Source: Asanoa sp. WMMD1127 | Lineage (GTDB): Bacteria > Actinomycetota > Actinomycetes > Mycobacteriales > Micromonosporaceae | Assembly (NCBI RefSeq): GCF_029626225.1 | Contig: NZ_JARUBP010000001.1 | Coordinates: forward strand, 1,240,001-1,304,000 | DNA length: 64,000 nucleotides | Direction: 5' to 3' | Part shown: in pieces, positions 8,838 through 16,195 of the stretch | How positions within the stretch are numbered: the first letter of the stretch is position 1 | Layout: every line of letters begins with the position of its first letter | The notes under the pieces: generated by a model | What the model was told of the DNA's origin: nothing | Seen by the model: the letters and a program-made list of their open reading frames with translations, nothing else | The model's database searches: none | Program-made: the position numbers and the translations under genes

Positions 8838-9953
8838 TCAACTGAGCAGGGCCAGCGCGACCTTCACGGGTAGCTTCTCGATGAGCGCATCGAACGTGGT
8901 CTCGCCACGGCACCACCGCCGGAACATACGCCAACCGGGCGGGCTCGCCAAGACCGCATGGAACGCCCAGGGGCGCTTGGTAAAAGTCGCCATCAACCGC
9001 CGTCCGGCCCGCATTTCGGCACCAAGCGCCGCGTCGATGGCGGCCGGATAGCCGTCGAGGTCGCCGCGACCGGCGTGCCGGCCGGCAATCGCGCCGGACC
9101 GGGTGGCGTAGCTGATGCCCTCGCGGGTCCACGGTTCGAGCAGACCGGCGGCGTCACCCGCGACGATCACCCGCTCGCGGCGCAACGGGGACTCGGGCGC
9201 GCGGACGCGGGTGAGGTGGCCGGAGTCCTCGACGGGCGTGATCCCGTCGAGCCCGACCCGCGCGACGAACGCCTTGAGGTAGGCCCGGGTCCGCTCGCCA
9301 CTGCCGCGTGCCGCGATCACGCCGACCGTCAGCACGTCGTCCTTCGGGAACACCCAGCCGTACGAGCCCGGGATCGGGCCCCAGTCGAGCAACACCCGGC
9401 CACGCCACTGTGGACGGAGCGCGGCCGGGATCGGCACCTCCACCTCGAGGCCGAGGTCGACCTGGTCGTAGTCCACACCGACGTGCCGCGCCGTGACGCC
9501 CGAGGAGCCGTCGGCGCCGACCACGGCCGCGGCGCGCACCTCGCTGCCGTCGGCCATTCGCAGGCGTACGCCGCCGGGATCCTGCTCGATGCCCCGCACA
9601 CCGACGCCCTGGCGCACCTCCGCGCCCGCGTCGGTCGCCGCGGCCCGCAGCCGGTCGTCGAACTCCGCGCGCCGCACCAGCGCGAGCACCGGCCCGTCGT
9701 CCGCCTGCCGGACGAACTCCCGCCGCCCGTCGAGGGTGACGACCATCGTGTCGGTCCGGTCCGCCGCCGGGATCACGATGCGGCCGTCGACCTGCCCGAT
9801 GCTGGTGCCGATCAGGCCCCCGCCGCAGGTCTTGTAGCGCGGGTGCACCGCCTTCTCCACGACCAGTGTGCGGGCGCCCGCCCGCGCCGCCTCATAGGCG
9901 GCGGAGAGGCCGGCCGGGCCGCCGCCGACGATCGCCACGTCCCACGCCGTCAT
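8838..9953 (-). CDS. Geranylgeranyl reductase-family FAD-dependent oxidoreductase
   Basis: A 371-residue flavoprotein. The N-terminal dinucleotide-binding motif GGGPAG is at residues 10-15, followed by VVEKAVHPRYKTCGGGL (the cysteine-containing motif of geranylgeranyl reductases) and the second FAD motif VIVAGDAAGLLEPWTREGI. Family members saturate isoprenoid chains or act as group A flavin hydroxylases. It lies 11 bases after the WYL regulator and 7 bases before the BBE-like oxidase, so the three are co-transcribed. In an erm-led operon a role in modifying an antibiotic or a membrane isoprenoid is possible but unproven. Confidence 0.88.
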   Translation of the reverse strand: MTAWDVAIVGGGPAGLSAAYEAARAGARTLVVEKAVHPRYKTCGGGLIGTSIGQVDGRIVIPAADRTDTMVVTLDGRREFVRQADDGPVLALVRRAEFDDRLRAAATDAGAEVRQGVGVRGIEQDPGGVRLRMADGSEVRAAAVVGADGSSGVTARHVGVDYDQVDLGLEVEVPIPAALRPQWRGRVLLDWGPIPGSYGWVFPKDDVLTVGVIAARGSGERTRAYLKAFVARVGLDGITPVEDSGHLTRVRAPESPLRRERVIVAGDAAGLLEPWTREGISYATRSGAIAGRHAGRGDLDGYPAAIDAALGAEMRAGRRLMATFTKRPWAFHAVLASPPGWRMFRRWCRGETTFDALIEKLPVKVALALLS

Positions 9954-9964
9954 GATCGAAAAGT

Positions 9965-10927
9965 TTAGCCGCCCGTCGCCCGGGCGATCCGCGCGCCGAC
10001 CCGACGCAGGTGGTCGACGAGTTCGGCGGGCTCGTGCACGGTGAAGTCGCAGCCGAGGGTGGCGAGCCGGAAGGCCAGCCAGTCGACGGTGTCGGCCGGG
10101 CTGGTCCACCGGCAGGAGGCGCCGTCGAGTGGCTCCAGCGTGCCCGCCGCGTCGCCGAGCCGGGCCGCCGCCTGCTCCGCGGGCACCTGTAGGGTGGCGA
10201 CGGCGGCGTAGACCGGGGCCAGGTCGTGCAACTCGCTGGTCACGAACGCGGCGGCGTCGTCGAGAGGCAGCTCCCGCGGCGGCACCCGTACGCCGGTCGG
10301 TTTGGTGTTGTCGATCCGGTCGGCGCGGAAGGTCCGCCAGTCCTGGCGCTCGGTGTCGTAGCCCACCAGGTACCAGCGGCGCCCGGTCATCACGAGCCGG
10401 TGTGGCTCGACGAGCCGCTGGGTCGCGATGCCGTCCTGGTCGCGGTAGTCGAAGTAGACCCGCTCGTTGCCGGCGGTCACGATGGCGAGCGCGGTGAGCT
10501 GCTCCGGGTCGACCAGGTCGGTCTCGGTCGGCGCGGTGGCGGTGGTCAGCACACCGACCCGCTGCCGCAGCCGGGCCGGCAACACCTGCTGGAGCTTGGC
10601 CAGCGCGCGCACCGAGGCGTCGGCGATGCCCGCGATCGGCTGCCGGGCGGTGGTGCGCAGCCCGACCGCGACCGCGACGGCCTCGTCGTCGTCGAGCAGC
10701 AGCGGCGGCATGGCGGCCCCCGCGCCGAGCCGGTAGCCGCCGCCGACGCCCATCGTCGCCTCGACGGGATAGCCGAGCTCGCGCAGCCGCTCGATGTCGC
10801 GGCGCACCGTGCGCTGGCTGACGCCGAGCCGCTCGGCGAGCTCGCTCCCGGGCCACTCCCGCGGCGTCTGGAGCAGGGACAACAGGCGGAGTAGTCGACC
10901 TGGCGTGTCCGTCACGGCACTTATCAT
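9965..10927 (-). CDS. HTH (DeoR-like) plus WYL domain transcriptional regulator
   Basis: A 320-residue regulator. A winged helix-turn-helix of the HTH_11 type lies at about residues 10-60 (SELAERLGVSQRTVRRDIER). A WYL domain follows at roughly 140-225, with the eponymous motif in GRRWYLVGYD, and a C-terminal WCX-like region completes it. WYL domains sense small ligands or nucleic acids. The gene starts 10 bases downstream of erm and 11 bases upstream of the flavoprotein, so it could autoregulate this operon. An in-frame GTG a few codons in is an alternative start. Confidence 0.9.
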   Translation of the reverse strand: MISAVTDTPGRLLRLLSLLQTPREWPGSELAERLGVSQRTVRRDIERLRELGYPVEATMGVGGGYRLGAGAAMPPLLLDDDEAVAVAVGLRTTARQPIAGIADASVRALAKLQQVLPARLRQRVGVLTTATAPTETDLVDPEQLTALAIVTAGNERVYFDYRDQDGIATQRLVEPHRLVMTGRRWYLVGYDTERQDWRTFRADRIDNTKPTGVRVPPRELPLDDAAAFVTSELHDLAPVYAAVATLQVPAEQAAARLGDAAGTLEPLDGASCRWTSPADTVDWLAFRLATLGCDFTVHEPAELVDHLRRVGARIARATGG

Positions 10928-10937
10928 GCCCTATCAA

Positions 10938-11726
10938 TTAGGACCGTTGGTGGCCTCGTTTGGCTGTCCACAGCGCTGCCCACTGCTCGGCGGTGAGGTC
11001 GCGGGGCAACGCGGTGGGCGACAGCCGGTTGGCGCGGAGCCACTCGCGAGCGACCGGAGCGGGTACGCCGGCCGAGCGGGTCAGGATCTCGCGCAGCCCG
11101 TAGCCCCGGCCGGTGAAGACCGCGTGCACGAAACGCTGGTAGGGCTCGCGTTCGGTGACCAGCGGCGTGTCCCGGCGGTGGGCCACCAGGAGCCCGCCGT
11201 CGACGGTCGGCATCGGCCGGAAGGCGCGTTTGGACACTCGGGAGTGGACGGTGAAGTCGAACCACGGCCACATCCGTGCGGTCAGCAGGCTGGCGCCGCC
11301 GATGCCGGCCCGCCGCCGGGCCACCTCCCACTGCACCAGCAGCACGGCCGTGCGCCAGTGCGGGGCGGCCAGCAACCAGCGCAGCGTGGCGGTGGTGATG
11401 TGGAACGGCACGTTGCCGACGACGACGCCCGGCCGGCCGGTGAGCCGGTGGAACAGGATGTCCTCGTTGACGACGGTGACGTGGGCCGGCGTCTGCTCGG
11501 CCAGCCGCTTGGCGCGGCGCGGGTCGACCTCGACCGCGGTCAGCGGGCGGCCGAGCCGGCTCAACGGCCGGGTCAGCGCGCCGTCACCGGGGCCGATCTC
11601 GAGGATCGGCCCGTCGGTCGCGGCGACGAGGCGGGTGACGTCGGTGATCACCGACCGGTCGACGAGGAAGTTCTGGCCCAGCTCGTGGCGGCCCCCGCTG
11701 GGTTGGCCCCGAAAGTGGCGAGACAT
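10938..11726 (-). CDS. erm: 23S rRNA (adenine-N6)-methyltransferase, Erm family
   Basis: A 262-residue Erm-type methyltransferase that would methylate A2058 of 23S rRNA and confer macrolide-lincosamide-streptogramin B resistance. It carries the family start MSRHFRGQPS, the QNFL motif at 18-21, SAM motif I EIGPGDGALT at 43-52, the acidic VEVDP (65-69), and the catalytic motif NVPF at 105-108, with a shorter-than-KsgA C-terminal domain. I chose the ATG at 11726 because it matches Erm N-termini and has GGAG seven bases upstream; a 13-codon longer frame exists. A leader peptide and hairpins precede it. Ten bases separate it from the WYL gene. Confidence 0.93.
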   Translation of the reverse strand: MSRHFRGQPSGGRHELGQNFLVDRSVITDVTRLVAATDGPILEIGPGDGALTRPLSRLGRPLTAVEVDPRRAKRLAEQTPAHVTVVNEDILFHRLTGRPGVVVGNVPFHITTATLRWLLAAPHWRTAVLLVQWEVARRRAGIGGASLLTARMWPWFDFTVHSRVSKRAFRPMPTVDGGLLVAHRRDTPLVTEREPYQRFVHAVFTGRGYGLREILTRSAGVPAPVAREWLRANRLSPTALPRDLTAEQWAALWTAKRGHQRS

Positions 11727-11833
11727 GTGCGTGCTCCGCGGGTGGGATTCGGAGCCGGGCAGCACGAAGGGGCCGCACCGGCAGCGGACCGGACGCGGCG
11801 GAGCTGAGCAGAGGAAGGTCGGATCAGCTCGCC
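11727..11833 (-). promoter_or_regulatory. Candidate erm attenuator (leader hairpins and Shine-Dalgarno masking)
   Basis: Directly after the leader-peptide stop, 11824-11833 can pair with 11797-11807 (GAGCTGA against TCAGCTC, extended by GGC/GCC with one bulge). A second stem, CGTGCT/AGCACG, joins 11730-11735 with 11761-11766 and covers the Shine-Dalgarno GGAG (11734-11737). The GCGGAGC around the Shine-Dalgarno (11733-11739) is also complementary to GCTCCGC in the first hairpin (11798-11804). Mutually exclusive folds that hide or expose the start site are the hallmark of erm attenuation. I cannot tell from inspection which fold is on and which is off. Confidence 0.6.
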
Positions 11834-11834
11834 G

Positions 11835-11870
11835 CTAGGCGATGCGGATCCGAATCGACATTGCTCCCAT
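11835..11870 (-). CDS. ermL: Putative erm leader peptide (11 residues, Arg-Ile-Arg motif)
   Basis: A short frame reads MGAMSIRIRIA followed by TAG, ending 108 bases before the erm ATG. Known inducible erm genes are preceded by such peptides, and one class of macrolide-dependent ribosome stalling needs an Arg/Lys-X-Arg/Lys motif, as in the MRLR of ErmDL. The R-I-R here fits that rule. No Shine-Dalgarno precedes the first ATG; a TAGGTT that could be a -10 box places the transcript start at or beside this ATG, so leaderless initiation is plausible. An internal ATG would give MSIRIRIA. Confidence 0.65.
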   Translation of the reverse strand: MGAMSIRIRIA

Positions 11871-11903
11871 GAGGCCGAACCTATCAGCGCGGGCAAGCGC
11901 TTT

Positions 11904-12575
11904 TCAGAGCACGCGGCGCAGCCACTCCTCGACGCCCGCGATGTGCACCGTCGCCCAGGAGCGGGCCAGCTCCGGCTGGCGGCTGGCGATCGCGTCGACG
12001 ATCGCCTGGTGCTGCTCGCGGGTGCGGGCGGCGGCACCCTCCTGGGTGAGGCCACGCCAGATGCGGGCCCGCATGGTCGGCCCGGACAGCCCGTCGACCA
12101 GGGAGGCGAGCACCGCGTTGTCGGTGCCGACCGCGATCTGCCGGTGGAACTCGATGTCGTTGGCGACGAGGGCCTCGATCGTCGGCTCGTCGCCCAGGTC
12201 GTCGAGGATCAACTGGAGCTTGTCGATGTCGTCGTCGAGCATCCGGTCGGCGGCCAGCGCGGCCGCGGCGGGCTCGAGCACCCGGCGCACCTCGAGGAAC
12301 TGCAGCACGGTGTCGTCCTGGTGGAAGTCGACCACGAAGCTCAGCGCGTCGAGCAGCATCTTTGGCTCGAGGCTCGTCACGTAGGTGCCGTCGCCCTGCC
12401 GCACGTCGAGCACGCGGATCATCGACAGCGCCCGGACGGCCTCGCGCAGCGAGTTGCGCGACAGCCCCAGCCGCTCGGCGAGGTCGGCCTCCTTGGGCAG
12501 CCGCGCACCCGGGCCGAGCTCCCCGGACACGATCATGCCCTTGATCTTGTCGATCGCCTCGTCGGTCAGTGCCAT
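11904..12575 (-). CDS. FadR-subfamily GntR transcriptional regulator (FCD domain)
   Basis: A 223-residue regulator. The GntR winged helix is at about residues 5-70 (GARLPKEADLAERLGLSRNS, REAVRALSMIRVLDVRQGDG), followed by an all-helical FCD ligand-binding domain with the metal/ligand histidine pattern (NDIEFHRQI, HQAIVDAI). The ATG at 12575 has GGAGGG 8 bases upstream; the GTG three codons earlier does not. It is the last gene of the sugar-acid operon and most likely regulates it, with a palindrome at the operon head (16062-16072) as candidate operator. Effectors in this subfamily are usually sugar acids. Confidence 0.9.
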   Translation of the reverse strand: MALTDEAIDKIKGMIVSGELGPGARLPKEADLAERLGLSRNSLREAVRALSMIRVLDVRQGDGTYVTSLEPKMLLDALSFVVDFHQDDTVLQFLEVRRVLEPAAAALAADRMLDDDIDKLQLILDDLGDEPTIEALVANDIEFHRQIAVGTDNAVLASLVDGLSGPTMRARIWRGLTQEGAAARTREQHQAIVDAIASRQPELARSWATVHIAGVEEWLRRVL

Positions 12576-12599
12576 TCCGCCCACCCTCCGCGATGAAAT

Positions 12600-13448
12600 C
12601 TACGCGGGCAGCCGGTAGACGTGCGTCGCCGTGTCGCCCAGAATGGCTGCCCGTTCGGTGGCGGACAGGTCGCCGAGCGCGTCGCGCATGGCTGACCGGA
12701 CCGCGCCGTAGCCGCCGGCCAGCAGACACACCGGCCAGTCCGAGCCGAGCATCAGCCGGTCGGGGCCGAAGACCGAGACCGCTTCCGTGACGTACGGGCG
12801 CAGGTCGTCGACCGTCCACCGGTGCCAGTCGGCCTCGGTGACCAGGCCGGACACCTTGGCGGTGACGTTGGGGCAGGCGGCCAGCGGCGCGATCGCGGCC
12901 CGCCATTCCGCCAGGCCCTCGGCGCCGGCGCGGATCCGTGGCTTGCCCAGGTGGTCGAGCACGAAGTCGACCTCGGGCAGCGCCGCCGCGACCCGGGCGG
13001 CGGACGGCAGCTGGTCGACCCGCACGACGAGGTCGAAGACCAGCCCGGCGGCCCCGATGACGGCCAGGCCGGCGCGCACGTCGGCGCGGTCCAGGTAGTC
13101 CCGCTCCTCGCCCTGCACCTGGGCGCGGACGCCGACCAGCCGCTCGCCACCGGGCAGCGCGCGGTAGCCGGCCAGGGTGGCCGCCAGGTCGGGCGCCGCC
13201 GGATCGGCCCAGGCGACCACGCCCGCGATCGCCGGAGTGGCGGCGGCGTGGCCGAGCAGCACGGCGGCCTCGGCCGTGTCGCACCGGCCGCCCTCGACCA
13301 GCACCGACCGCTCCACCCCGGCCGCCGCGAGCTCGGCGGTGAGCATCTCCGGGGTGAACGTGCGGTTGATCGGCTCCAGCCCGGGCTCGTCGAGCCACGT
13401 GTAGCCGGTGCCGGCCGCCCACAGGTGGTGGTGGGCGTCGACGATCAC
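12600..13448 (-). CDS. Amidohydrolase-family (COG3618) putative sugar lactonase
   Basis: A 282-residue TIM-barrel hydrolase. It begins with GTG and VIVDAHHHLW, placing the HxH metal-binding pair (His6, His8) at the end of strand 1. FVLDHLGKP supplies a later His and LMLGSDWPV the catalytic Asp near strand 8. COG3618 members include L-fucono- and L-rhamnono-lactonases. The GTG overlaps the stop of the aldo/keto reductase gene by 4 bases, so the dehydrogenase and lactonase steps are coupled, as expected for oxidation of a sugar to a lactone and then an acid. Confidence 0.87.
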   Translation of the reverse strand: MIVDAHHHLWAAGTGYTWLDEPGLEPINRTFTPEMLTAELAAAGVERSVLVEGGRCDTAEAAVLLGHAAATPAIAGVVAWADPAAPDLAATLAGYRALPGGERLVGVRAQVQGEERDYLDRADVRAGLAVIGAAGLVFDLVVRVDQLPSAARVAAALPEVDFVLDHLGKPRIRAGAEGLAEWRAAIAPLAACPNVTAKVSGLVTEADWHRWTVDDLRPYVTEAVSVFGPDRLMLGSDWPVCLLAGGYGAVRSAMRDALGDLSATERAAILGDTATHVYRLPA

Positions 13449-14395
13449 GGCCGGGCCCGCGGGTCGAGCAACCCGGCGTCGACCAGCGCCGGCCACAGCG
13501 CGGCCGGCGGCGGCGTGCCGAACAGCTCGGCGTTGCGCCGCACCTGCTCCGGCGAGTCGGCGCCGACGATCACCGAGCGGACCAGCGGGTGGCTCCCGGC
13601 GAACGCCAGCGCGGCGGCCGGCAGCGTGGTGCCGTGCGCGGCGCAGACATCGGCGATGGCGGCCGCGCGGGCGACCACCTCGGCCGGCGCGGGCCCGTAT
13701 TCATAAGGCAGGCCGGCGTGCGGCCGCTCGACGGCGAGCAGCCCGCTGTTGAAGACGCCGGCGTTGAGCACCGCGGTGCCCGCCGCCGCGCAGGCCGGCA
13801 GGATCGCGTCGAGCGCGCGCTGTTCGAGCAGCGTGTAGCGGCCGGCGACGATGATCTCGTCGGGCCCGCACTCGGCGACGAACCGGGCCAGGAACGCGGC
13901 GTCCTTGGAGCCGGTGCCGATCGCGCCGACCACGCCCTGGTCGCGCAGCTCCCGCAGCGCCGGGTAGCCCTCGCCGATCGCCTGGTCGGCGTGGTCCTCC
14001 GGGTCGTGCAGCAGCACGAGGTCGACCCGGTCGAGGCCGAGCCGATCGAGGCTCTCGTCGAGGCAGCGGCGCACACCGTCCCGGCTGAAGTCCCAGACCC
14101 GCCGGTGGGTCGCCGGCACCGCGAAGCCGCCGTCGTCGAGCCGGTCGCCGCCGCCCGGCACCGGCTCCAGCATCCGGCCGACCTTGGTGCTGACCTTGTA
14201 GTCCGCCCGGGGCCGACCCGCCAGAGCGGCGCCCAGCCGGCGCTCGGAGAGGCCGAGTCCGTAGTGCGGCGCGGTGTCGAAGTAGCGGATGCCCGCGTCC
14301 CACGCCGCGTCGACCGTCGCGGCCGCCCGCTCGTCGTCGATCGCGTGGTAGAGGTTGCCCAACGACGCGCAACCCAGCGCCAACGACGCGGTCAT
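13445..14395 (-). CDS. Aldo/keto reductase, putative L-fucose / D-threo-aldose 1-dehydrogenase
   Basis: A 316-residue (alpha/beta)8 aldo/keto reductase with the complete catalytic tetrad Asp40, Tyr45 (DTAPHYGLG), Lys71 (KVSTKVGR) and His130 (LVLLHDPE). The IVGADSPEQVRRN near the C-terminus is the NADP-phosphate contact region. The GLSERRLGAAL segment and the pairing with a COG3618 lactonase match D-threo-aldose/L-fucose dehydrogenases. It would oxidise a sugar at C1 to its lactone. It overlaps both neighbours by 4 bases. The actual sugar (L-fucose, L-galactose or D-arabinose) is not determined by sequence. Confidence 0.88.
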   Translation of the reverse strand: MTASLALGCASLGNLYHAIDDERAAATVDAAWDAGIRYFDTAPHYGLGLSERRLGAALAGRPRADYKVSTKVGRMLEPVPGGGDRLDDGGFAVPATHRRVWDFSRDGVRRCLDESLDRLGLDRVDLVLLHDPEDHADQAIGEGYPALRELRDQGVVGAIGTGSKDAAFLARFVAECGPDEIIVAGRYTLLEQRALDAILPACAAAGTAVLNAGVFNSGLLAVERPHAGLPYEYGPAPAEVVARAAAIADVCAAHGTTLPAAALAFAGSHPLVRSVIVGADSPEQVRRNAELFGTPPPAALWPALVDAGLLDPRARP

Positions 14396-15144
14396 GAGGT
14401 CGGCCGCAGGCGCAGGCCGTGCAGGCCGCCGTCGACGTCGAGCGCCGTGCCGGTGGTCGCGCTGGCCAGCGGGCTGGCCAGGTAGCCGATCGCGGCGGCC
14501 ACCTCCTCGGCGGAGACCAGCCGGCCGCTGGGCTGGCGGGCCTGCAGCGCGGCGAACTCGGCGTCCGGGTCGGCGGCGGCCGACAGCAAGCGGCGCACCC
14601 AGGGCGTGTCGGCCGTGCCCGGCGTGACGCAGTTGACCCGGATGCCCTCGCGGATGTGGTCGGCGGCCATCGCGAGCGTCAGCGACAGCACCGCGCCCTT
14701 GCTGGCGCTGTAGAGCGCCCTGTTGGGCAGGCCCGCGATCGCGGCGATGGAGCAGGTGTTGACGACCGCGGCGTGGGCGGAGGCGCGCAGGTGCGGCAGC
14801 GCGGCCCGGGTGACCCGCACGATGCCCAGCACGTTGACGTCGAGCACCCGGTGCCACTCGTCGTCGTCGTTGTCGGCGACCGTGCCGGCCGCGCCGATGC
14901 CGGCGTTGTTGACCAGGATGTCGATGCCGCTCAGCCGCTCGACCGCCGCCGCGATGCCGGCCCGCACCGCGGCGTCGTCGCGCACGTCGGCGACCACGCC
15001 GTGCAGGCCGGGGTCGATGCCGTCGACCTTGAGGTCGAAGCACGCCACCCGGGCGCCGCGATCGGCCAGATGTCGCGCGGTGGCCAGGCCGATCCCCGAA
15101 CCGCCGCCGGTGACCACGGCCCGCAGGCCGTCGAACTCACCCAT
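14392..15144 (-). CDS. SDR-family dehydrogenase, putative 2-keto-3-deoxy-L-fuconate dehydrogenase
   Basis: A 250-residue classical short-chain dehydrogenase: cofactor motif TGGGSGIG (12-19), NNAG, catalytic Ser132, Tyr145 and Lys149 (YSASK). The stretch NCVTPGTADTPWVRRLL closely resembles the substrate-binding region of 2-keto-3-deoxy-L-fuconate dehydrogenases. I chose the ATG at 15144 because GGGAGG precedes it at a good distance; an in-frame ATG six codons upstream lies within that signal. Its stop overlaps the aldo/keto reductase start by 4 bases. Together with its neighbours it suggests non-phosphorylative sugar oxidation. Confidence 0.88.
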   Translation of the reverse strand: MGEFDGLRAVVTGGGSGIGLATARHLADRGARVACFDLKVDGIDPGLHGVVADVRDDAAVRAGIAAAVERLSGIDILVNNAGIGAAGTVADNDDDEWHRVLDVNVLGIVRVTRAALPHLRASAHAAVVNTCSIAAIAGLPNRALYSASKGAVLSLTLAMAADHIREGIRVNCVTPGTADTPWVRRLLSAAADPDAEFAALQARQPSGRLVSAEEVAAAIGYLASPLASATTGTALDVDGGLHGLRLRPTS

Positions 15145-15176
15145 CACTGCCTCCCGCTCCACATCGGGCCATCAGG

Positions 15177-16040
15177 TTACGTGTTGACCAGCCGGCCGAG
15201 CCCGGGCCGGGTGGGCCGGGCCGCCGGGCCGGAGAAGCGGGCGTGGATCCCGAAGAGGCCGCCGAGGATCGCCTCCAGCTCGGCCGGGCCGGGCCGGGCG
15301 GCGCCGGCCAGGAGAGCAAGCGCGCGATCCGGTCGACCCAACCGGCACAGGGCGTACCCGAGGGCGCCCGGCGGTTCGTCGGTCAGCTCGCGGCGGGCGT
15401 ATTCGACGAGTCCGGCCCGCTGGCGGAGGTCGAGGAACTCGGGCATCTCGACGGCGACGGCGTAAAACGCGGAGCGTGATTCATCGGGTGTTTCGGCGCC
15501 CTGCCACCGCCCGTCGCCGGCGTAGCGGGCCAGTACGGCGCGGGCTTGATCCGCCGCCGCGAGTTCGACCGGATCCGCGCACTCGCCGAGCCGGCGCAGC
15601 AGGGCCGCATAGGAGCGCGCCCGCCCGACCTGGATCGCCTCCGCCGACACCGGGCCGGCGGAGGCGTCGGCCATGGCCCGCAGGTGGTCGAGGACGGTGG
15701 CGCCGCCGGCCTTCTCGGCCAGCAGGTCCGCGTCACCCGTGAGCACCACGTAGGCCTCCACGGCCCGGAAGTCACCGGCCCCGCGGGCCAGGTCGACCAG
15801 CAAGCGGGCACGGGTGGGCACCGGGTCCAGCAGGGCCGCGGCGCGCGGACCGGCCGCGCCGCGAAGGGCCTGCCACGCGGCCGCGTAGTAGGCCCGAGCG
15901 AGCGCGTCAGGGGCGTCGAGCAGGGTCGGCAGGTGACCGGAGAAGACGTCGTTGCCGGGCGTGAAGGCGGCCGGCCAGCGGTCGCGCGGCCCGTCCTCCT
16001 GGCCCGCGACGAGTTCGATCGACGGCACGCCCTCCGGCAC
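15177..16040 (-). CDS. Unrecognised protein, first gene of the sugar-acid operon
   Basis: A 287-residue soluble protein rich in Ala and Leu, with no signal peptide or membrane segment. The N-terminal part (RWPAAFTPGNDVFSGHLPTL) vaguely resembles segments of (alpha/alpha)6-barrel sugar enzymes, and the rest reads as a helical repeat protein, but I cannot assign a family. The GTG at 16040 is preferred because a TTGACA-17-TATCGT promoter places the transcript start at that codon, implying a leaderless message. The frame stays open for 19 codons further upstream. It lies 32 bases before the SDR gene. Confidence 0.65.
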   Translation of the reverse strand: MPEGVPSIELVAGQEDGPRDRWPAAFTPGNDVFSGHLPTLLDAPDALARAYYAAAWQALRGAAGPRAAALLDPVPTRARLLVDLARGAGDFRAVEAYVVLTGDADLLAEKAGGATVLDHLRAMADASAGPVSAEAIQVGRARSYAALLRRLGECADPVELAAADQARAVLARYAGDGRWQGAETPDESRSAFYAVAVEMPEFLDLRQRAGLVEYARRELTDEPPGALGYALCRLGRPDRALALLAGAARPGPAELEAILGGLFGIHARFSGPAARPTRPGLGRLVNT

Positions 16041-16046
16041 GAGGCG

Positions 16047-16075
16047 ACGATAGTAATGGATACATCCGATGTCAA
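16047..16075 (-). promoter_or_regulatory. Promoter and FadR-type operator of the sugar-acid operon
   Basis: On the minus strand TTGACA (16070-16075) is followed after 17 bases by TATCGT (16047-16052), placing transcription at about the GTG start codon of the first gene. The spacer and -35 contain ACATCCGATGT (16062-16072), a perfect 5-1-5 palindrome of the size bound by FadR-type GntR proteins. A half-like copy, GATACATCCGA, recurs exactly 65 bases away at 16124-16134, nearer cydA. The operon's own GntR regulator is the likely ligand. Confidence 0.65.
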
Positions 16076-16158
16076 CGGACTGGACAGCCGCACGCACCCG
16101 GTGTTAGCGCCTGGAAGCGGAGTGATACATCCGACAACTACCCGCTCTACGACGTCCC

Positions 16159-16182
16159 GTAGTATTACTACCGGCCGTAGTA
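16159..16182 (+). promoter_or_regulatory. Triple half-site inverted repeat at the cydAB promoter
   Basis: Three half-sites alternate: GTAGTA (16159-16164), TACTAC (16166-16171), GTAGTA (16177-16182). The first pair forms a perfect 6-1-6 palindrome and the second a 6-5-6 palindrome. TAGTAT within it could be a -10 box, putting transcription about 24 bases before the cydA ATG. TACTAC/GTAGTA half-sites resemble those described for BlaI-type winged-helix repressors of actinobacteria; no such gene is in this window, so the binder is unknown. Confidence 0.55.
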
Positions 16183-16195
16183 AATGGGGGTTCGC

